Assembly: GCA_963559585.1 (NCBI GenBank)
Contig: CAUWLJ010000002.1
Span: forward strand, 35,998-99,997
Reading direction: 5' to 3'
Length of the DNA stretch: 64,000 nt
DNA from: Eisenbergiella sp963559585
Lineage (GTDB): Bacteria; Bacillota; Clostridia; Lachnospirales; Lachnospiraceae
Shown: positions 33,611 to 42,987 of the stretch, in pieces
Layout of the letters: each line of letters opens with the position of its first letter
Position numbering within the stretch: position 1 is the stretch's first letter
Program-made: the position numbers and the translations under genes
Notes under the pieces: model-generated
What the model was told of the DNA's origin: nothing
The model's input: the letters and a program-made list of their open reading frames with translations, nothing else
Database searches by the model: none

Positions 33611-34573
33611 CTACAGATTTACCACATGAATCGGCTTTCCCTGCGTGTATGCCTTCAGATTTGCCACACTGATATCCATAAGCCTCTGTCTGGCCTCTCT
33701 GGGAGCCCAGGCAATATGCGGTGTGATGATCATGTTTGGCGCTTTCAGCAGAGGATTATCCGCTGCCGCAGGCTCCCGGGACAGCACATCCGCCGCAGCC
33801 CCTGCCACCTTACCGCTCTCCAGCGCATCACACAGATCCTCCTCGCAGATCAAAGGCCCCCTTGCCGTGTTGATCAGAAGCACACCGTCCTTCATCTTTG
33901 CAATGGACTCCCGATTCATCATCCCCTTATTTTCTTCCGACAAAGGACAGTGCAGGGAGATCACATCCGCCTCCCGGTACAATTCCTCCAGTTCCACACT
34001 TCTTATCCCGTCCGTCAGGTATTCCTCAGGGATCGGGTGATGGCTGTAGGCCAAAACGCTCATTCCGAACGCGGACGCCAGACGGGCAACAGCGCGTCCC
34101 ACGTTTCCAAAACCAATAATTCCCATTGTTTTTCCTGAAAGCTCTATAAGGGGGTAATTCCAAAAACAAAAATCAGGACAGCGGCCCCATGCTCCCGCCT
34201 TTACCGCCTGTGAATGGTCTCCCACATGGTGGCAGAGCTCCAGCAGAAGCGCCATGGTAAACTGGGCAACAGAAGCGGTTCCATAGGCAGGCACGTTGGA
34301 AACCACGATCCCCAGACGGGAAGCCGCCTTTAGATCCACCACATTGACCCCCGTTGCCAGAACGCCGATGAATCTCAGCTTAGGGCATTTCTCCATCAGG
34401 GAAGCGGTAATCGGCGTCTTATTGGTAAACACGGCCTCCGCTCCTTCCATCCGCTTCTCCGCAAGCTCAGGAGGCGTCCTGTCATAAACGGTCAGTTCCC
34501 CGTATTCCTCCATCCCTTCCCAGCTTAAATCTCCGGGATTTTCCGTGTAGCCATCCAAAATCACAATTTTCAT
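33611..34573 (-). CDS. D-2-hydroxyacid dehydrogenase (hydroxypyruvate/glycerate dehydrogenase type)
   Basis: This 320-residue NAD-linked dehydrogenase has GFGNVG (154-159) as the nucleotide loop and the catalytic set R238 (NTARGP), E267 and H286 (TPHIAWA). Members interconvert 2-keto and D-2-hydroxy acids. With a glycerate kinase two genes on, reduction of hydroxypyruvate to D-glycerate is the most economical role. It ends 76 bp before the GarR-like gene and starts 4 bp after the isomerase stop. A second, divergent paralog is at 37729-38682, so two different hydroxyacids may be handled. Confidence 0.88.
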   Translation of the reverse strand: MKIVILDGYTENPGDLSWEGMEEYGELTVYDRTPPELAEKRMEGAEAVFTNKTPITASLMEKCPKLRFIGVLATGVNVVDLKAASRLGIVVSNVPAYGTASVAQFTMALLLELCHHVGDHSQAVKAGAWGRCPDFCFWNYPLIELSGKTMGIIGFGNVGRAVARLASAFGMSVLAYSHHPIPEEYLTDGIRSVELEELYREADVISLHCPLSEENKGMMNRESIAKMKDGVLLINTARGPLICEEDLCDALESGKVAGAAADVLSREPAAADNPLLKAPNMIITPHIAWAPREARQRLMDISVANLKAYTQGKPIHVVNL

Positions 34574-34577
34574 CCAC

Positions 34578-35495
34578 TCAATCCTCCAACAGCGCCCACG
34601 CCCGCCTGATCACCCTTTTGGTATTGGCAAGCACAATGTCCGCATCCTCACCCGGCCTGGGGGAAACCTCCATGGACAGTGCCAGGGGCTCCTCCTTCCT
34701 GAAAAAACCTTCTTCTCTCAGCACCCTGAAAAAATCCACCAGCTCCATGGTATCGTTGGCGCTGTCAGGATAACCGAACCTGGGATGCTTGTCCCCATAC
34801 GCATCGCAGCCCGGCTTCATCACTGCATTTCCAATATGCAGATGGGTAATATAGGGCCGCATGGTCTGAATCACAAAGCGGCTGGTCTCATAGGTAGTGG
34901 GGAAGTGGGACAGATCCGCCAGCAGACCGAAATTGGAAACCCGGCTTCGCATATCTGCCGCAAAACGCGCCGCCAGAGGAGCCGGACCGATCAGCGCCGC
35001 CTTGTCGCAGTCGTAGTCGAACACCTCCAGGTTCACATACATCCCCCTGCTCTGCGCATGCCTGCACAGGGCCGTGGCAGTTTTCAAAAGCTGGCTGTAC
35101 GCCTCCTCCTTCGTCTCCTCCTGCCACTTTCCTGCCAGAAAGGCGATTCCCTTCGCCCCCAGATAGTGGGCCTCATCGATCCCCTCCAGCAGAGTCTGCT
35201 CCGCTCTCCTGCGCCCTTCCTCATCTATATCATTCGGGTTCAGGCCTGTGGACAGAAGCCTTGGCTGCGCGCCGTAGCACACCTTCATATGGGACTGGGC
35301 CAGAAGCTGCTTCACCCTCTCCCGCAGTCTGTCATCCTTAATCTGCGTCAACTCAATACAGCTGAAAAAATCGTCCCGCAGAACCTTCAGCAGAGACTCC
35401 TCATAGCCGCCGAAGGACTGCCCATACATGGCAGGCGGATAGCTCATCCAGAGAATGGTTCCTACCTGAAAATACGTTTCTATACTTTCCTTCAT
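34578..35495 (-). CDS. TIM-barrel sugar isomerase/epimerase (AP-endonuclease-2 superfamily)
   Basis: This 305-residue protein belongs to the xylose-isomerase-like TIM-barrel family, which includes hydroxypyruvate isomerase and ketose 3-epimerases. Four likely metal ligands are visible: the Glu of NLEVFDY, the Asp of LLADLSH, the His of HLHIGNA and the Glu of LSMEVSP. Exact substrate is not evident. In this operon hydroxypyruvate to tartronate semialdehyde isomerisation, or epimerisation of a released sugar acid, would fit. Its ATG overlaps the stop of the GHL6-type gene as ATGA. Confidence 0.82.
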   Translation of the reverse strand: MKESIETYFQVGTILWMSYPPAMYGQSFGGYEESLLKVLRDDFFSCIELTQIKDDRLRERVKQLLAQSHMKVCYGAQPRLLSTGLNPNDIDEEGRRRAEQTLLEGIDEAHYLGAKGIAFLAGKWQEETKEEAYSQLLKTATALCRHAQSRGMYVNLEVFDYDCDKAALIGPAPLAARFAADMRSRVSNFGLLADLSHFPTTYETSRFVIQTMRPYITHLHIGNAVMKPGCDAYGDKHPRFGYPDSANDTMELVDFFRVLREEGFFRKEEPLALSMEVSPRPGEDADIVLANTKRVIRRAWALLED

Positions 35496-37696
35496 CTACT
35501 ACTTCCTTCCTCCGTATCCAGATATACGGATGAAAACTCCCGCAGGCAGGGAATCCTGATTACAATCTGTTTTTCCGCTCCCTGCTGCTCCAACACTTCT
35601 ATTTCACTCTCGCCCCTCAGAATCCGGGCCTCCTTCAGAGAAAGTCCGGCAAGCCTTACCTCCAGGCCATAGATGGGAAGCAGGCTTCTGATGGGACGGA
35701 AGGGCCCTGACGTGGTATTTACGAAAGAAACCACCTTCCTGCCCGGCCTCTCCCGGCCGCAGGTCAGGGCAGCGTGGACGCTCTCGGGAAGCTGCGCCTG
35801 GAAGGAGAATCCTCCTGACGCCCATTCCACTGCGTTGTGAAAGCTGTTGATAAAATCCTCGTGTCCGTTCGTGAAGCAGGCCTTATCCGTCTGATTGGCA
35901 AAATAGACCACCCGGCCCTTCCCATATTGTCCTGCCAGGATGGTGGGATATTCCGTCTCCTCCTCCGGTATCCAGGCGTATTCCGGGGGCTGGTTGTAAA
36001 TCATGGGGACGAAAGAGGCCACCATACGATAGTCCTGATTCTGCCTGGTGCACAGAAGGGTTTCCTCCTCGTTCATGATCATTTCTGTCCTGTCTGCATC
36101 CATTCCTTTCAGCACAGGATGCCGGGGCAGTCTCACCTTCTGATAGCTGTCCTGGCGGGTATCTCTGACAATTCCGGTAAACGAACAGCCGAATACATCC
36201 TTCAGGCCAAAATCCGGCCTCCTGCGTCCTTTTTCATCATAAAGGGAGGTACGGAAGGAGGCCACAAGCCCGCCCCCGTTCCTTACGAAGCGGCGTATCA
36301 CCTCCATATGCTCTTCGCTGAGACAGGCGGCATTAGGCAGGATCAGCACCTTCAGTCCCTTTAACTGCTCCTCCGACAGCTCCAGATCCGTAACGAAGCG
36401 GTAAGGGATATGGCAGTCAAATAATACCCGTTCCACACCACGGATGGCGGTTCCGTATCCGTCCTCCTTCATGCTGTCCCTTCCCCACACATCTCTGGTG
36501 GCTCTGGAATAGAACACGCCTGTTTCCCCATCCGGGATCTGACCATCCAAAAATTCTGCATGTTCTTTTAAATATTGATAGATTTCCTTCTCTGCTCCCG
36601 CAGCTCTTCTATCCACAGCCTTTGCCGGGTACTGCCCATTAAAATAATTGTTCCACAGATTTCCGCCTGCGCTCACAGCCTCCCAGAGCCAAATCCGGTT
36701 TTCCAGCCGGGGAGCCGTCACGTAGCGCCATTTGGTTCCATTTCCTCCAGACAAGGCCACACACTGCTTTTCGGGCGCAATCGCCTTCAGAAAGCGCACG
36801 CCGGATGCAGCGTGGCTGTAATCCTCATACTTTCTCTCCGGCTGTGCGCTTCCGTCCAGGAAAAGAGGGCTGACCAGAAAATCGAACCCATCCTTGGCGT
36901 CATACAGGTCGATTCCTGAATTAAGGGAGGTGGACACATGGTACATACCAAAGATCTCCGACACATATGCTTTCTCCTCCCCAAAGCTTTTCACCGTTTG
37001 GCGCATCCGCTCCATATGGGCCTTTGCATGTATGGACTTCCACTCCCGATATTCCCGGAATGCCTCTGAGGTGTAGGGCTGGCCGGTGGGGATCTCCTTC
37101 CCGCTGCAGGCACGGTAGCTTTCCCGGCAGGAAGGACAGTAGCAGGCTCCATAGCCGAAGGTTACGCAGTTTTCCCATATTCCGTCCAGATCATATCGTT
37201 CCATCAGCCTGCGCACAAATTTCTCCGCGTGGCTGTTTCCATAGATTCCGGTATAGCATGGCCGATGAATGCGGTCATTCCACCCCATCAGAGGCGAGCC
37301 GTCCTCATTCTGACCGAACCAGTGAGGCTTTCTCTCATAGCGTTCCTTCTCCACTCCCCGGAAATCCACACGTGCTATCACACGGATCTGACTGGCGTGA
37401 CACGCCTTCACCAGCTTACCCAGAATATCCTGCCCATTCAGGAAACGGCATGGTCTGTCCATTTCCACCTCTGCGGGGTTCGTATCCACGGGGATATTAT
37501 CCACGGGGATAATATCCCCTGAGAAGTTATCCCCTGAGAAGAAATCCACCACCCCTCCCCCATTGACCACCAGACAGTTGCTTCCGGTCTCCTTCATATA
37601 GCGCACCACTGCTTGCGCGTCATACTGTGCCGCATCTTTTTCCCGCAGGACGGTCTGCAGGATTCTCAGCTGCTCCTGATACCAGTATCTGCTCAT
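35492..37696 (-). CDS. GHL6/beta-galactosidase-trimerisation-type hydrolase, paralog 1
   Basis: This 734-residue cytoplasmic protein, one of four paralogs in the operon, has an N-terminal TIM barrel of the hypothetical glycosyl hydrolase 6 type (RVIARVDFRGV, DLDGIWENCVTFGYGACYCPSCR) and a middle GATase-like trimerisation domain (LKVLILPNAACLSEEHMEVIRRFVRNGGGLVASF), then a beta-rich C-terminus. The CYCxxC cluster may bind zinc, as in GH42. Near residue 53 it has an extra insert built of 15-bp repeats. Start at the ATG behind CAGGAG; the longer frame overlaps the dehydrogenase. Substrate unknown; no signal peptide. Confidence 0.78.
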   Translation of the reverse strand: MSRYWYQEQLRILQTVLREKDAAQYDAQAVVRYMKETGSNCLVVNGGGVVDFFSGDNFSGDIIPVDNIPVDTNPAEVEMDRPCRFLNGQDILGKLVKACHASQIRVIARVDFRGVEKERYERKPHWFGQNEDGSPLMGWNDRIHRPCYTGIYGNSHAEKFVRRLMERYDLDGIWENCVTFGYGACYCPSCRESYRACSGKEIPTGQPYTSEAFREYREWKSIHAKAHMERMRQTVKSFGEEKAYVSEIFGMYHVSTSLNSGIDLYDAKDGFDFLVSPLFLDGSAQPERKYEDYSHAASGVRFLKAIAPEKQCVALSGGNGTKWRYVTAPRLENRIWLWEAVSAGGNLWNNYFNGQYPAKAVDRRAAGAEKEIYQYLKEHAEFLDGQIPDGETGVFYSRATRDVWGRDSMKEDGYGTAIRGVERVLFDCHIPYRFVTDLELSEEQLKGLKVLILPNAACLSEEHMEVIRRFVRNGGGLVASFRTSLYDEKGRRRPDFGLKDVFGCSFTGIVRDTRQDSYQKVRLPRHPVLKGMDADRTEMIMNEEETLLCTRQNQDYRMVASFVPMIYNQPPEYAWIPEEETEYPTILAGQYGKGRVVYFANQTDKACFTNGHEDFINSFHNAVEWASGGFSFQAQLPESVHAALTCGRERPGRKVVSFVNTTSGPFRPIRSLLPIYGLEVRLAGLSLKEARILRGESEIEVLEQQGAEKQIVIRIPCLREFSSVYLDTEEGSSR
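37484..37543. repeat. Four 15-bp tandem units inside paralog 1
   Basis: Two copies of ATCCACGGGGATATT-like units are followed by two copies of ATCCCCTGAGAAGTT-like units, 60 bp in frame. They encode the acidic insert FSGDNFSGDIIPVDNIPVD, which is missing from the other three paralogs. This looks like a recent duplication. Confidence 0.85.
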
Positions 37697-37728
37697 ATTC
37701 TCAACTCCTGTCCGTCCCCAATATTTTA

Positions 37729-38682
37729 CTACCGGGGAAGCACTGTATTGATCTGTCCTCCCTCCAGCCATTTGTCCAGGCTGTCAAAGACAATATCCGC
37801 TCTCAGCTTCATGGATTCCTCCGAGGCAAAGGCCACATGAGGCGTCACCAGACAGTTTTTGGCATTCAGCAGCGGGTGATCCGCGGGAACCGGAGGCTCC
37901 ATCTCAAACACATCCACGCCTGCGCCTGCGATTCTTCCCTCGTTCAGCGCGTCCGCCAGGGCCTGGGAATCCACCACCGGGCCGCGGGCTGCATTGATCA
38001 GCACAGCGCTTTTCTTCATCCTGACGATTCTCTCCCGGTCAATCAGCCCCTTCGTCTCAGACGTGAGCGGACAGTGCAGGGATACCAGATCCGATTGCTC
38101 CAGCAGCTCCTCCAGTGTCACATAGGTCACATACTCCGGCACGTTCTCCTTTCTGTGGCGGGAATAAGCCAGGATACGGCAGCCCATGGCGTGGAACAGC
38201 TCCGCCGCACGGCTTCCGATGGCTCCATATCCGATGATGCCCACTGTATGGCCCTTCAGCTCCCGGCCCACCAGACCGTCCTTGGTTCCCTGCTGTCTGC
38301 ACCGCTTTTCCACTTGTGGAATGTTGCGGAACAGATCGATTGCCATTCCCAGCACCAGCTCCGCCACGGATTCGTTGGAATAGCCGGAGGCATTGCTCAC
38401 CGCAATCCTTCTCTCCCTGGCCGCCTCCAAGTCCACATGATCCACACCGGTAAAGGCCACGTCTATGAATTTGAGGGAAGGGCAGCTTCTGATCACTTCC
38501 CCGCTCAGCGGCATGTTGGCCAGCATGATCACGTCCGCATCCTTCGCCCGCTCCGTCTGAATCTGCGGATCCGTATTCTTCTCATAAGCCTGGAAGGTAT
38601 GGCCTGCCGCTTCCAGCTTTTCCGCATACTTCTGCAGCTCCTCTGCAGGGATTCCAAGGGCTTCTAATAATACGATCTTCAT
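37729..38682 (-). CDS. D-2-hydroxyacid dehydrogenase, second paralog
   Basis: This 317-residue NAD-dependent enzyme has the nucleotide loop GYGAIG (151-156) and catalytic R233 (NAARGP), E262 and H282 (TPHVAFA). It shares about the same architecture as the dehydrogenase at 33611-34573 but is clearly diverged, with SNASGYS in place of SNVPAYG. It sits between two GHL6-type genes, which suggests that oxidation or reduction of a 2-hydroxyacid is linked to glycoside handling. Of two near ATGs, the one at 38682 gives better spacing to AGGAGAG. Confidence 0.87.
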   Translation of the reverse strand: MKIVLLEALGIPAEELQKYAEKLEAAGHTFQAYEKNTDPQIQTERAKDADVIMLANMPLSGEVIRSCPSLKFIDVAFTGVDHVDLEAARERRIAVSNASGYSNESVAELVLGMAIDLFRNIPQVEKRCRQQGTKDGLVGRELKGHTVGIIGYGAIGSRAAELFHAMGCRILAYSRHRKENVPEYVTYVTLEELLEQSDLVSLHCPLTSETKGLIDRERIVRMKKSAVLINAARGPVVDSQALADALNEGRIAGAGVDVFEMEPPVPADHPLLNAKNCLVTPHVAFASEESMKLRADIVFDSLDKWLEGGQINTVLPR

Positions 38683-38781
38683 TTTCATTCTCTCCTGTCT
38701 GCGCACTGTGCGCCGTTTATTCCCGCGGGCAGCGAGCCCTGCAGCCATGCCTGCGCGGCTGTTTGACGACCGCCGCGAGGG

Positions 38782-40980
38782 TCAAATCTCCCGCTGCTCT
38801 GCAGCGCTGCCAGCTTGATGCCCCGCTGTCTGCAGCGTGGTTTTTGACTTTTTTGTTGTGGCAACCGTCAGGATCTCCTGTTCCTCCAGCCTGGAAAGAA
38901 GGATTACCCGCTCCCCGTTTTCTTCTGTCACCGGAAAGCTTTTTCCCGAAACCAGGCTCACCGCCTCCCCTCCCGTCTCCGCCAGTCCCAGCCTGATGCG
39001 TACCCGATCGATGGGAAGGTTTTCTTCCAGGGCCCCAAGGGGGGCGTTGCATCCGGCAAGATTGACCAGATGGATCAGAAGATGCCCCTCCGTCTCTTTT
39101 CCATGGCAGATATAAGCATTACAGTTCACATGGGCACGGGCCTGGACGCTGACGGGAAACCTCTCTCCGGCCGCCCATCTGACAGCGCCCTCCAGCAGCC
39201 TTCGGTGATCCGGAACATGATACCTGGCGTAACAGCGGTCAATATCCGCCGCCAGATATACCACTCTTGAGCCGCTCTCCAGCTCTCCGGCAAATACCGC
39301 CGCCTGGCTGCTCCTTTCCCGGATCCAGGAAAATTCAGGAGGATAGATGGGAAAAGCCGGAAGGAACGTGCATAAGGGCTTCAATTTTCCCATACTCTCC
39401 GCCGCTCTCAGCCTTCCCCCGAAGGGTAAAAGCTCTGTATCGGGCGTCAGGCGGAACAAAGGATGCTTCGGATCCCGGATCTCCAGATAGGTGTGGCTGT
39501 CATGCACCATCCAGCTCTCCTGGCTGTCCTCACAGCCCTCCTCCTCCCGCCTGACCCGGATACCCATGGCTTCATACAGCCTTCCCGGCCCCTTCCATTC
39601 TCCTTCCCAATCATACAGCCCCGTATCCGAGGTCAGGATCAGATCCTTTCCCCGGCGCAGCCACTGCACAATGGCTTCCTCCTGTTCCTCACTCAAAACA
39701 GCCACATTTGGCAGGATCAGAAGCTCCAGACGGTCCCCATACCGGCGTATATCATCCGCATGAATAGGAAGGAAGGGGATCCCTGCCCTGGACAGGCTTT
39801 CCGTCATTCCTCTAAAGCTGGCCCCGCTCCTTTCCTCCGCCCGGTCACGTCCATAATAGACGGCGCTTTCCTGATTCCATACCACTCCCACATTTGCCAG
39901 TGCCCTGCGGTCTGCAAACCATCCCTTATTGGCTCCGATGAAACGGTACAGATCCTGGGAGATGGAGAACTTTCTCTTATCCTGGGTTCCCCCTCCCACA
40001 AAATGGAACCAGGGCGCAATCCCTCCGCTCAGCCCCGTCATCATCCATTTCCTTACCTCCTGGGGCTGTGCCGAGGATAGGCGGAAGGTACGCTCTCCTT
40101 TATAATAGTGGGCCATGCTCTCCGCCACGACGATAGTTTCATCCGCCGCCAGCCTCAGAAGCGCACCATTCAGGGAATTCTGTTCAAAACCGCCGGCATG
40201 ATCCCGTGACTGATGATCGCAGAAAAGGAAAGGGGCATCCCTCACCAGCTTTTTGATGTCGTAGAACCGGCCGCCTGTGGAGAAAGGATCCGCATTCAGC
40301 ATACCAAACCACTTGCAGTCCGGCCCTCCCCAGGAGGAGGTTACCTGATTAAAGAACTTCCAGTTCCTTACCCTCACACCATAGCTCCATTTGATCCATC
40401 TGCGGTAGACCGGATCCTGCCAGTCCGCCTTTTCAGGAAGTTCAAGCCCGCATTCTTCCAGGAACCGTTCCCTGCAGCTGTCACAGTAACATATGGTTTT
40501 GTTTCCCGGCCCAGCCCAGCTGTTGTCGGCAAAGCCGTCAGGATGATACCGCTCAATAACCTCTCTGAAAATCTCCGGGATAAACTCCTGATAATAACCG
40601 CCGTTGACGCAGGCCATATACCTTCCCTGGCTCAGGATCGGTTTTCCCTCCCTGTCCCGGCAGTACCACTCCGGGTGCATACGATACATTTCTTCTGTAG
40701 TGCAGTTGATGTCCATTCTGGCAATCACCGAAAGCCCCGCCTCACGCGCCGCCCTGTTCCATACTCCGAAATAATCCTGCTCTCCCAGTCCATTCGCTCT
40801 GTACTGGCCGGCAAAACGGCTCCGGTAATAGCTGACGATCCACCCACAGTTGATGATCACGCCCTCCACACCCGTTTTTCTCCAGTAATCCTTCCAGAAT
40901 TCCAGATCACATGCAGCAGGATCATCCTCTGTCAGATTCACCTGCCCCCATAAAAAAGTCCGTTGATACCAGGGTTTCAT
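38782..40980 (-). CDS. GHL6/beta-galactosidase-trimerisation-type hydrolase, paralog 2
   Basis: This is a 732-residue cytoplasmic enzyme. The barrel motifs are VIARMDINCTTEEMYRMHPEW, HPDGFADNSWAG and ICYCDSCRERF; the trimerisation domain is LELLILPNVAVLSEEQEEAIVQWLRRG. The N-terminus KPWYQRTFLWGQVNLTEDDP differs from paralogs 3 and 4 and may reflect another specificity. The last 25 residues (from TTKKSKTT) are polar and run into a GC-rich repeat region, so the C-terminus may be extended. The ATG overlaps the stop of paralog 3 as ATGA. Substrate is unknown. Confidence 0.77.
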   Translation of the reverse strand: MKPWYQRTFLWGQVNLTEDDPAACDLEFWKDYWRKTGVEGVIINCGWIVSYYRSRFAGQYRANGLGEQDYFGVWNRAAREAGLSVIARMDINCTTEEMYRMHPEWYCRDREGKPILSQGRYMACVNGGYYQEFIPEIFREVIERYHPDGFADNSWAGPGNKTICYCDSCRERFLEECGLELPEKADWQDPVYRRWIKWSYGVRVRNWKFFNQVTSSWGGPDCKWFGMLNADPFSTGGRFYDIKKLVRDAPFLFCDHQSRDHAGGFEQNSLNGALLRLAADETIVVAESMAHYYKGERTFRLSSAQPQEVRKWMMTGLSGGIAPWFHFVGGGTQDKRKFSISQDLYRFIGANKGWFADRRALANVGVVWNQESAVYYGRDRAEERSGASFRGMTESLSRAGIPFLPIHADDIRRYGDRLELLILPNVAVLSEEQEEAIVQWLRRGKDLILTSDTGLYDWEGEWKGPGRLYEAMGIRVRREEEGCEDSQESWMVHDSHTYLEIRDPKHPLFRLTPDTELLPFGGRLRAAESMGKLKPLCTFLPAFPIYPPEFSWIRERSSQAAVFAGELESGSRVVYLAADIDRCYARYHVPDHRRLLEGAVRWAAGERFPVSVQARAHVNCNAYICHGKETEGHLLIHLVNLAGCNAPLGALEENLPIDRVRIRLGLAETGGEAVSLVSGKSFPVTEENGERVILLSRLEEQEILTVATTKKSKTTLQTAGHQAGSAAEQREI

Positions 40981-42962
40981 CCTTCTCTCTCCTTCGCCGT
41001 CACAAGCACCGCCTGATACAATCCCTTCACGCTGACGGAAAAGCTTCCGTCAGCAGCACAGGCAAGCCTGCGTTTTCCGCTCTGTTCCAGTACCTGAGCC
41101 CTGCCGACTTTAAGCCCCGGAAAAGAAAGCTTCACCTTTAAAGGCAGAGGCCGGGTAAAGGTCATGCCGTTGAAGCCGGAATAGTTCAGAATCTGAACCA
41201 GATAACGGTCATCCTCCAAACGATGCAGGAGCACCTCCGCGCAGGAGGGCGCGTCCGCCTCCATCAGCTCTGCCTGTCCCTGCAGGCCGTCAGCGCGCAG
41301 CACATCCAGAAACAGATCCTTAAAATCCTCATAGCCCTGGGAGTAATACAGAAGTCCCGGCATCCATGGGAAATAGATGGATCTGCCTTCCCGGACGGAA
41401 ATGCAGCTCTGCTCCGTCACCTCGTGCCCGAAGCAGCGTTCCGGAGGGCCGTACATGCTGGAAGCCACCAGGGGCATATAGTTCCTGTTCCCTTCCTCCG
41501 GCTCCATGAAACGGTATTCCTGATCCAGATAGACCCAGTCCCTTTCCTGAAAATGGGGAAACACGCTTTTGGGCTCCGTCAGCATGTAGCTTCCCCTCAC
41601 CTGATCAAGCTGTTCCTTCAGAGTCACAGAAAACAACCTATTCAGAAGCTGCGGTTCCTCTCTCATGGCAAGCCCTGTTCCCACAATCACCGCCCGGCTC
41701 TCCATAAGGGCCTGCACAGTAGAGATGGGCAGCCTTCTGACCCCCGGCAGGATAATCACTCGATAGGAAGCCGCCTTTTCCTCCAGAAGCCGTGTTTCTC
41801 TGCCGTCTGTCACTTCAAACATCAGGTGATCTTCCTTCAGCATTTTAAAGATACCAAAATACTCCTTCTGTGCCTTCTCCCCTTCTCCTGCCGGATACAC
41901 CAGAAGAATACGGGCGCAGGGCTGGATTCTGCTGAACAGATCCTCGTACTTCTTATGAAAAGCAAATACCCTTTTGGTTCCTTCAAAGTTCATCCTGTCT
42001 GGATAGGTTTCAAACCCTCCAATGATACACCAGTCCAGATTTCCTCCCGCCGCCATGCTCCCATACAGGCGCAGCTCGTTCAGATACGGAGACACTCCCA
42101 TAAAACGGTAAAAAATATCCATCGCATTGATGACGCAGTTGCTGGAAAAACGATGGTCAAAGGTTTCCTGTACCAGCGCCACATTGTTTTCACTTGCCAT
42201 AGCCCAGAAGGGAAGCGGTCTGTCCAGCGCCGAATTGGACTCGCTTCTTGTCAGATCCACGTCTGCGCTGCTGTAGGTGCACACAGCCACCTCAGGCTTC
42301 AGCTCCTTCACCCTCCTGTAGATCCGCCCCAGAAGCTCTTGGGTGGTATAGGCTCTGAATTCCTGATATTTCCGGTATACAGGATCCTGCTCATCCTCCT
42401 TCTGAGGAAGCTCCATGCCGCTGAAATCCGCGAACCGTTTTCTGCAGCTTTCGCACTGGCAGATCCCGGTATATCTTCCGCTGTAGTCCCTCGTCTGATA
42501 GCCGAACATATTGAAGAATACGCCGTCCACCGGATAGGTTCGCAGCACCTCCTCCAGAATCTGAAAAGAGCATTCCTGCTGATAAGGCCCGTTCACACAG
42601 GCGGCCGCCGTATCGTTGAAGCAGACCGGCTCCCCCTCCACGGATCTGCTGAACCATTCAGGATGTGTTTCCAGAAAAAGGCTGTTGGTTTTGGAAAAAT
42701 CAAATCTGGCGATCACCCTTATTCCTTCCTCATGGCAGCGCTGCAGAAGCTTTCCGAAAAAATCATCCTGCAGATAAGGGCTTACCTTCTGGCATTCCAG
42801 CTTTGTGGGATAAAAAGCAGTGATCCCGCCGCAGCCTGCCATGCACACATCCGCCCCAAACTCCTTCAGCGTTTCCACATAGCTGTCCACATCCATTCCC
42901 GCGTCCACATCCCTCAGATTATTCTGAATCATCCGGTATCTTTTTTCTTCCCACCAGCTCAT
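40977..42962 (-). CDS. GHL6/beta-galactosidase-trimerisation-type hydrolase, paralog 3
   Basis: This 661-residue cytoplasmic enzyme is most similar to paralog 4. Motifs are MIQNNLRDVDAGMD at the N-terminus, GIRVIARFDFSKTNSLFLETHPEWF, PVDGVFFNMFGYQ and the cysteine cluster ICQCESCRKRF; YRVIILPGVRRLP marks the trimerisation domain. The shared HPEWF and DFSK motifs suggest a common substrate pocket. The ATG at 42962 follows GATGGAGGAAAA, a leader-type ribosome site. It starts 25 bp after the end of paralog 4. Function beyond the family is not known. Confidence 0.77.
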   Translation of the reverse strand: MSWWEEKRYRMIQNNLRDVDAGMDVDSYVETLKEFGADVCMAGCGGITAFYPTKLECQKVSPYLQDDFFGKLLQRCHEEGIRVIARFDFSKTNSLFLETHPEWFSRSVEGEPVCFNDTAAACVNGPYQQECSFQILEEVLRTYPVDGVFFNMFGYQTRDYSGRYTGICQCESCRKRFADFSGMELPQKEDEQDPVYRKYQEFRAYTTQELLGRIYRRVKELKPEVAVCTYSSADVDLTRSESNSALDRPLPFWAMASENNVALVQETFDHRFSSNCVINAMDIFYRFMGVSPYLNELRLYGSMAAGGNLDWCIIGGFETYPDRMNFEGTKRVFAFHKKYEDLFSRIQPCARILLVYPAGEGEKAQKEYFGIFKMLKEDHLMFEVTDGRETRLLEEKAASYRVIILPGVRRLPISTVQALMESRAVIVGTGLAMREEPQLLNRLFSVTLKEQLDQVRGSYMLTEPKSVFPHFQERDWVYLDQEYRFMEPEEGNRNYMPLVASSMYGPPERCFGHEVTEQSCISVREGRSIYFPWMPGLLYYSQGYEDFKDLFLDVLRADGLQGQAELMEADAPSCAEVLLHRLEDDRYLVQILNYSGFNGMTFTRPLPLKVKLSFPGLKVGRAQVLEQSGKRRLACAADGSFSVSVKGLYQAVLVTAKEREG

Positions 42963-42987
42963 ACTTTTCCTCCATCCCCCGATGCTT

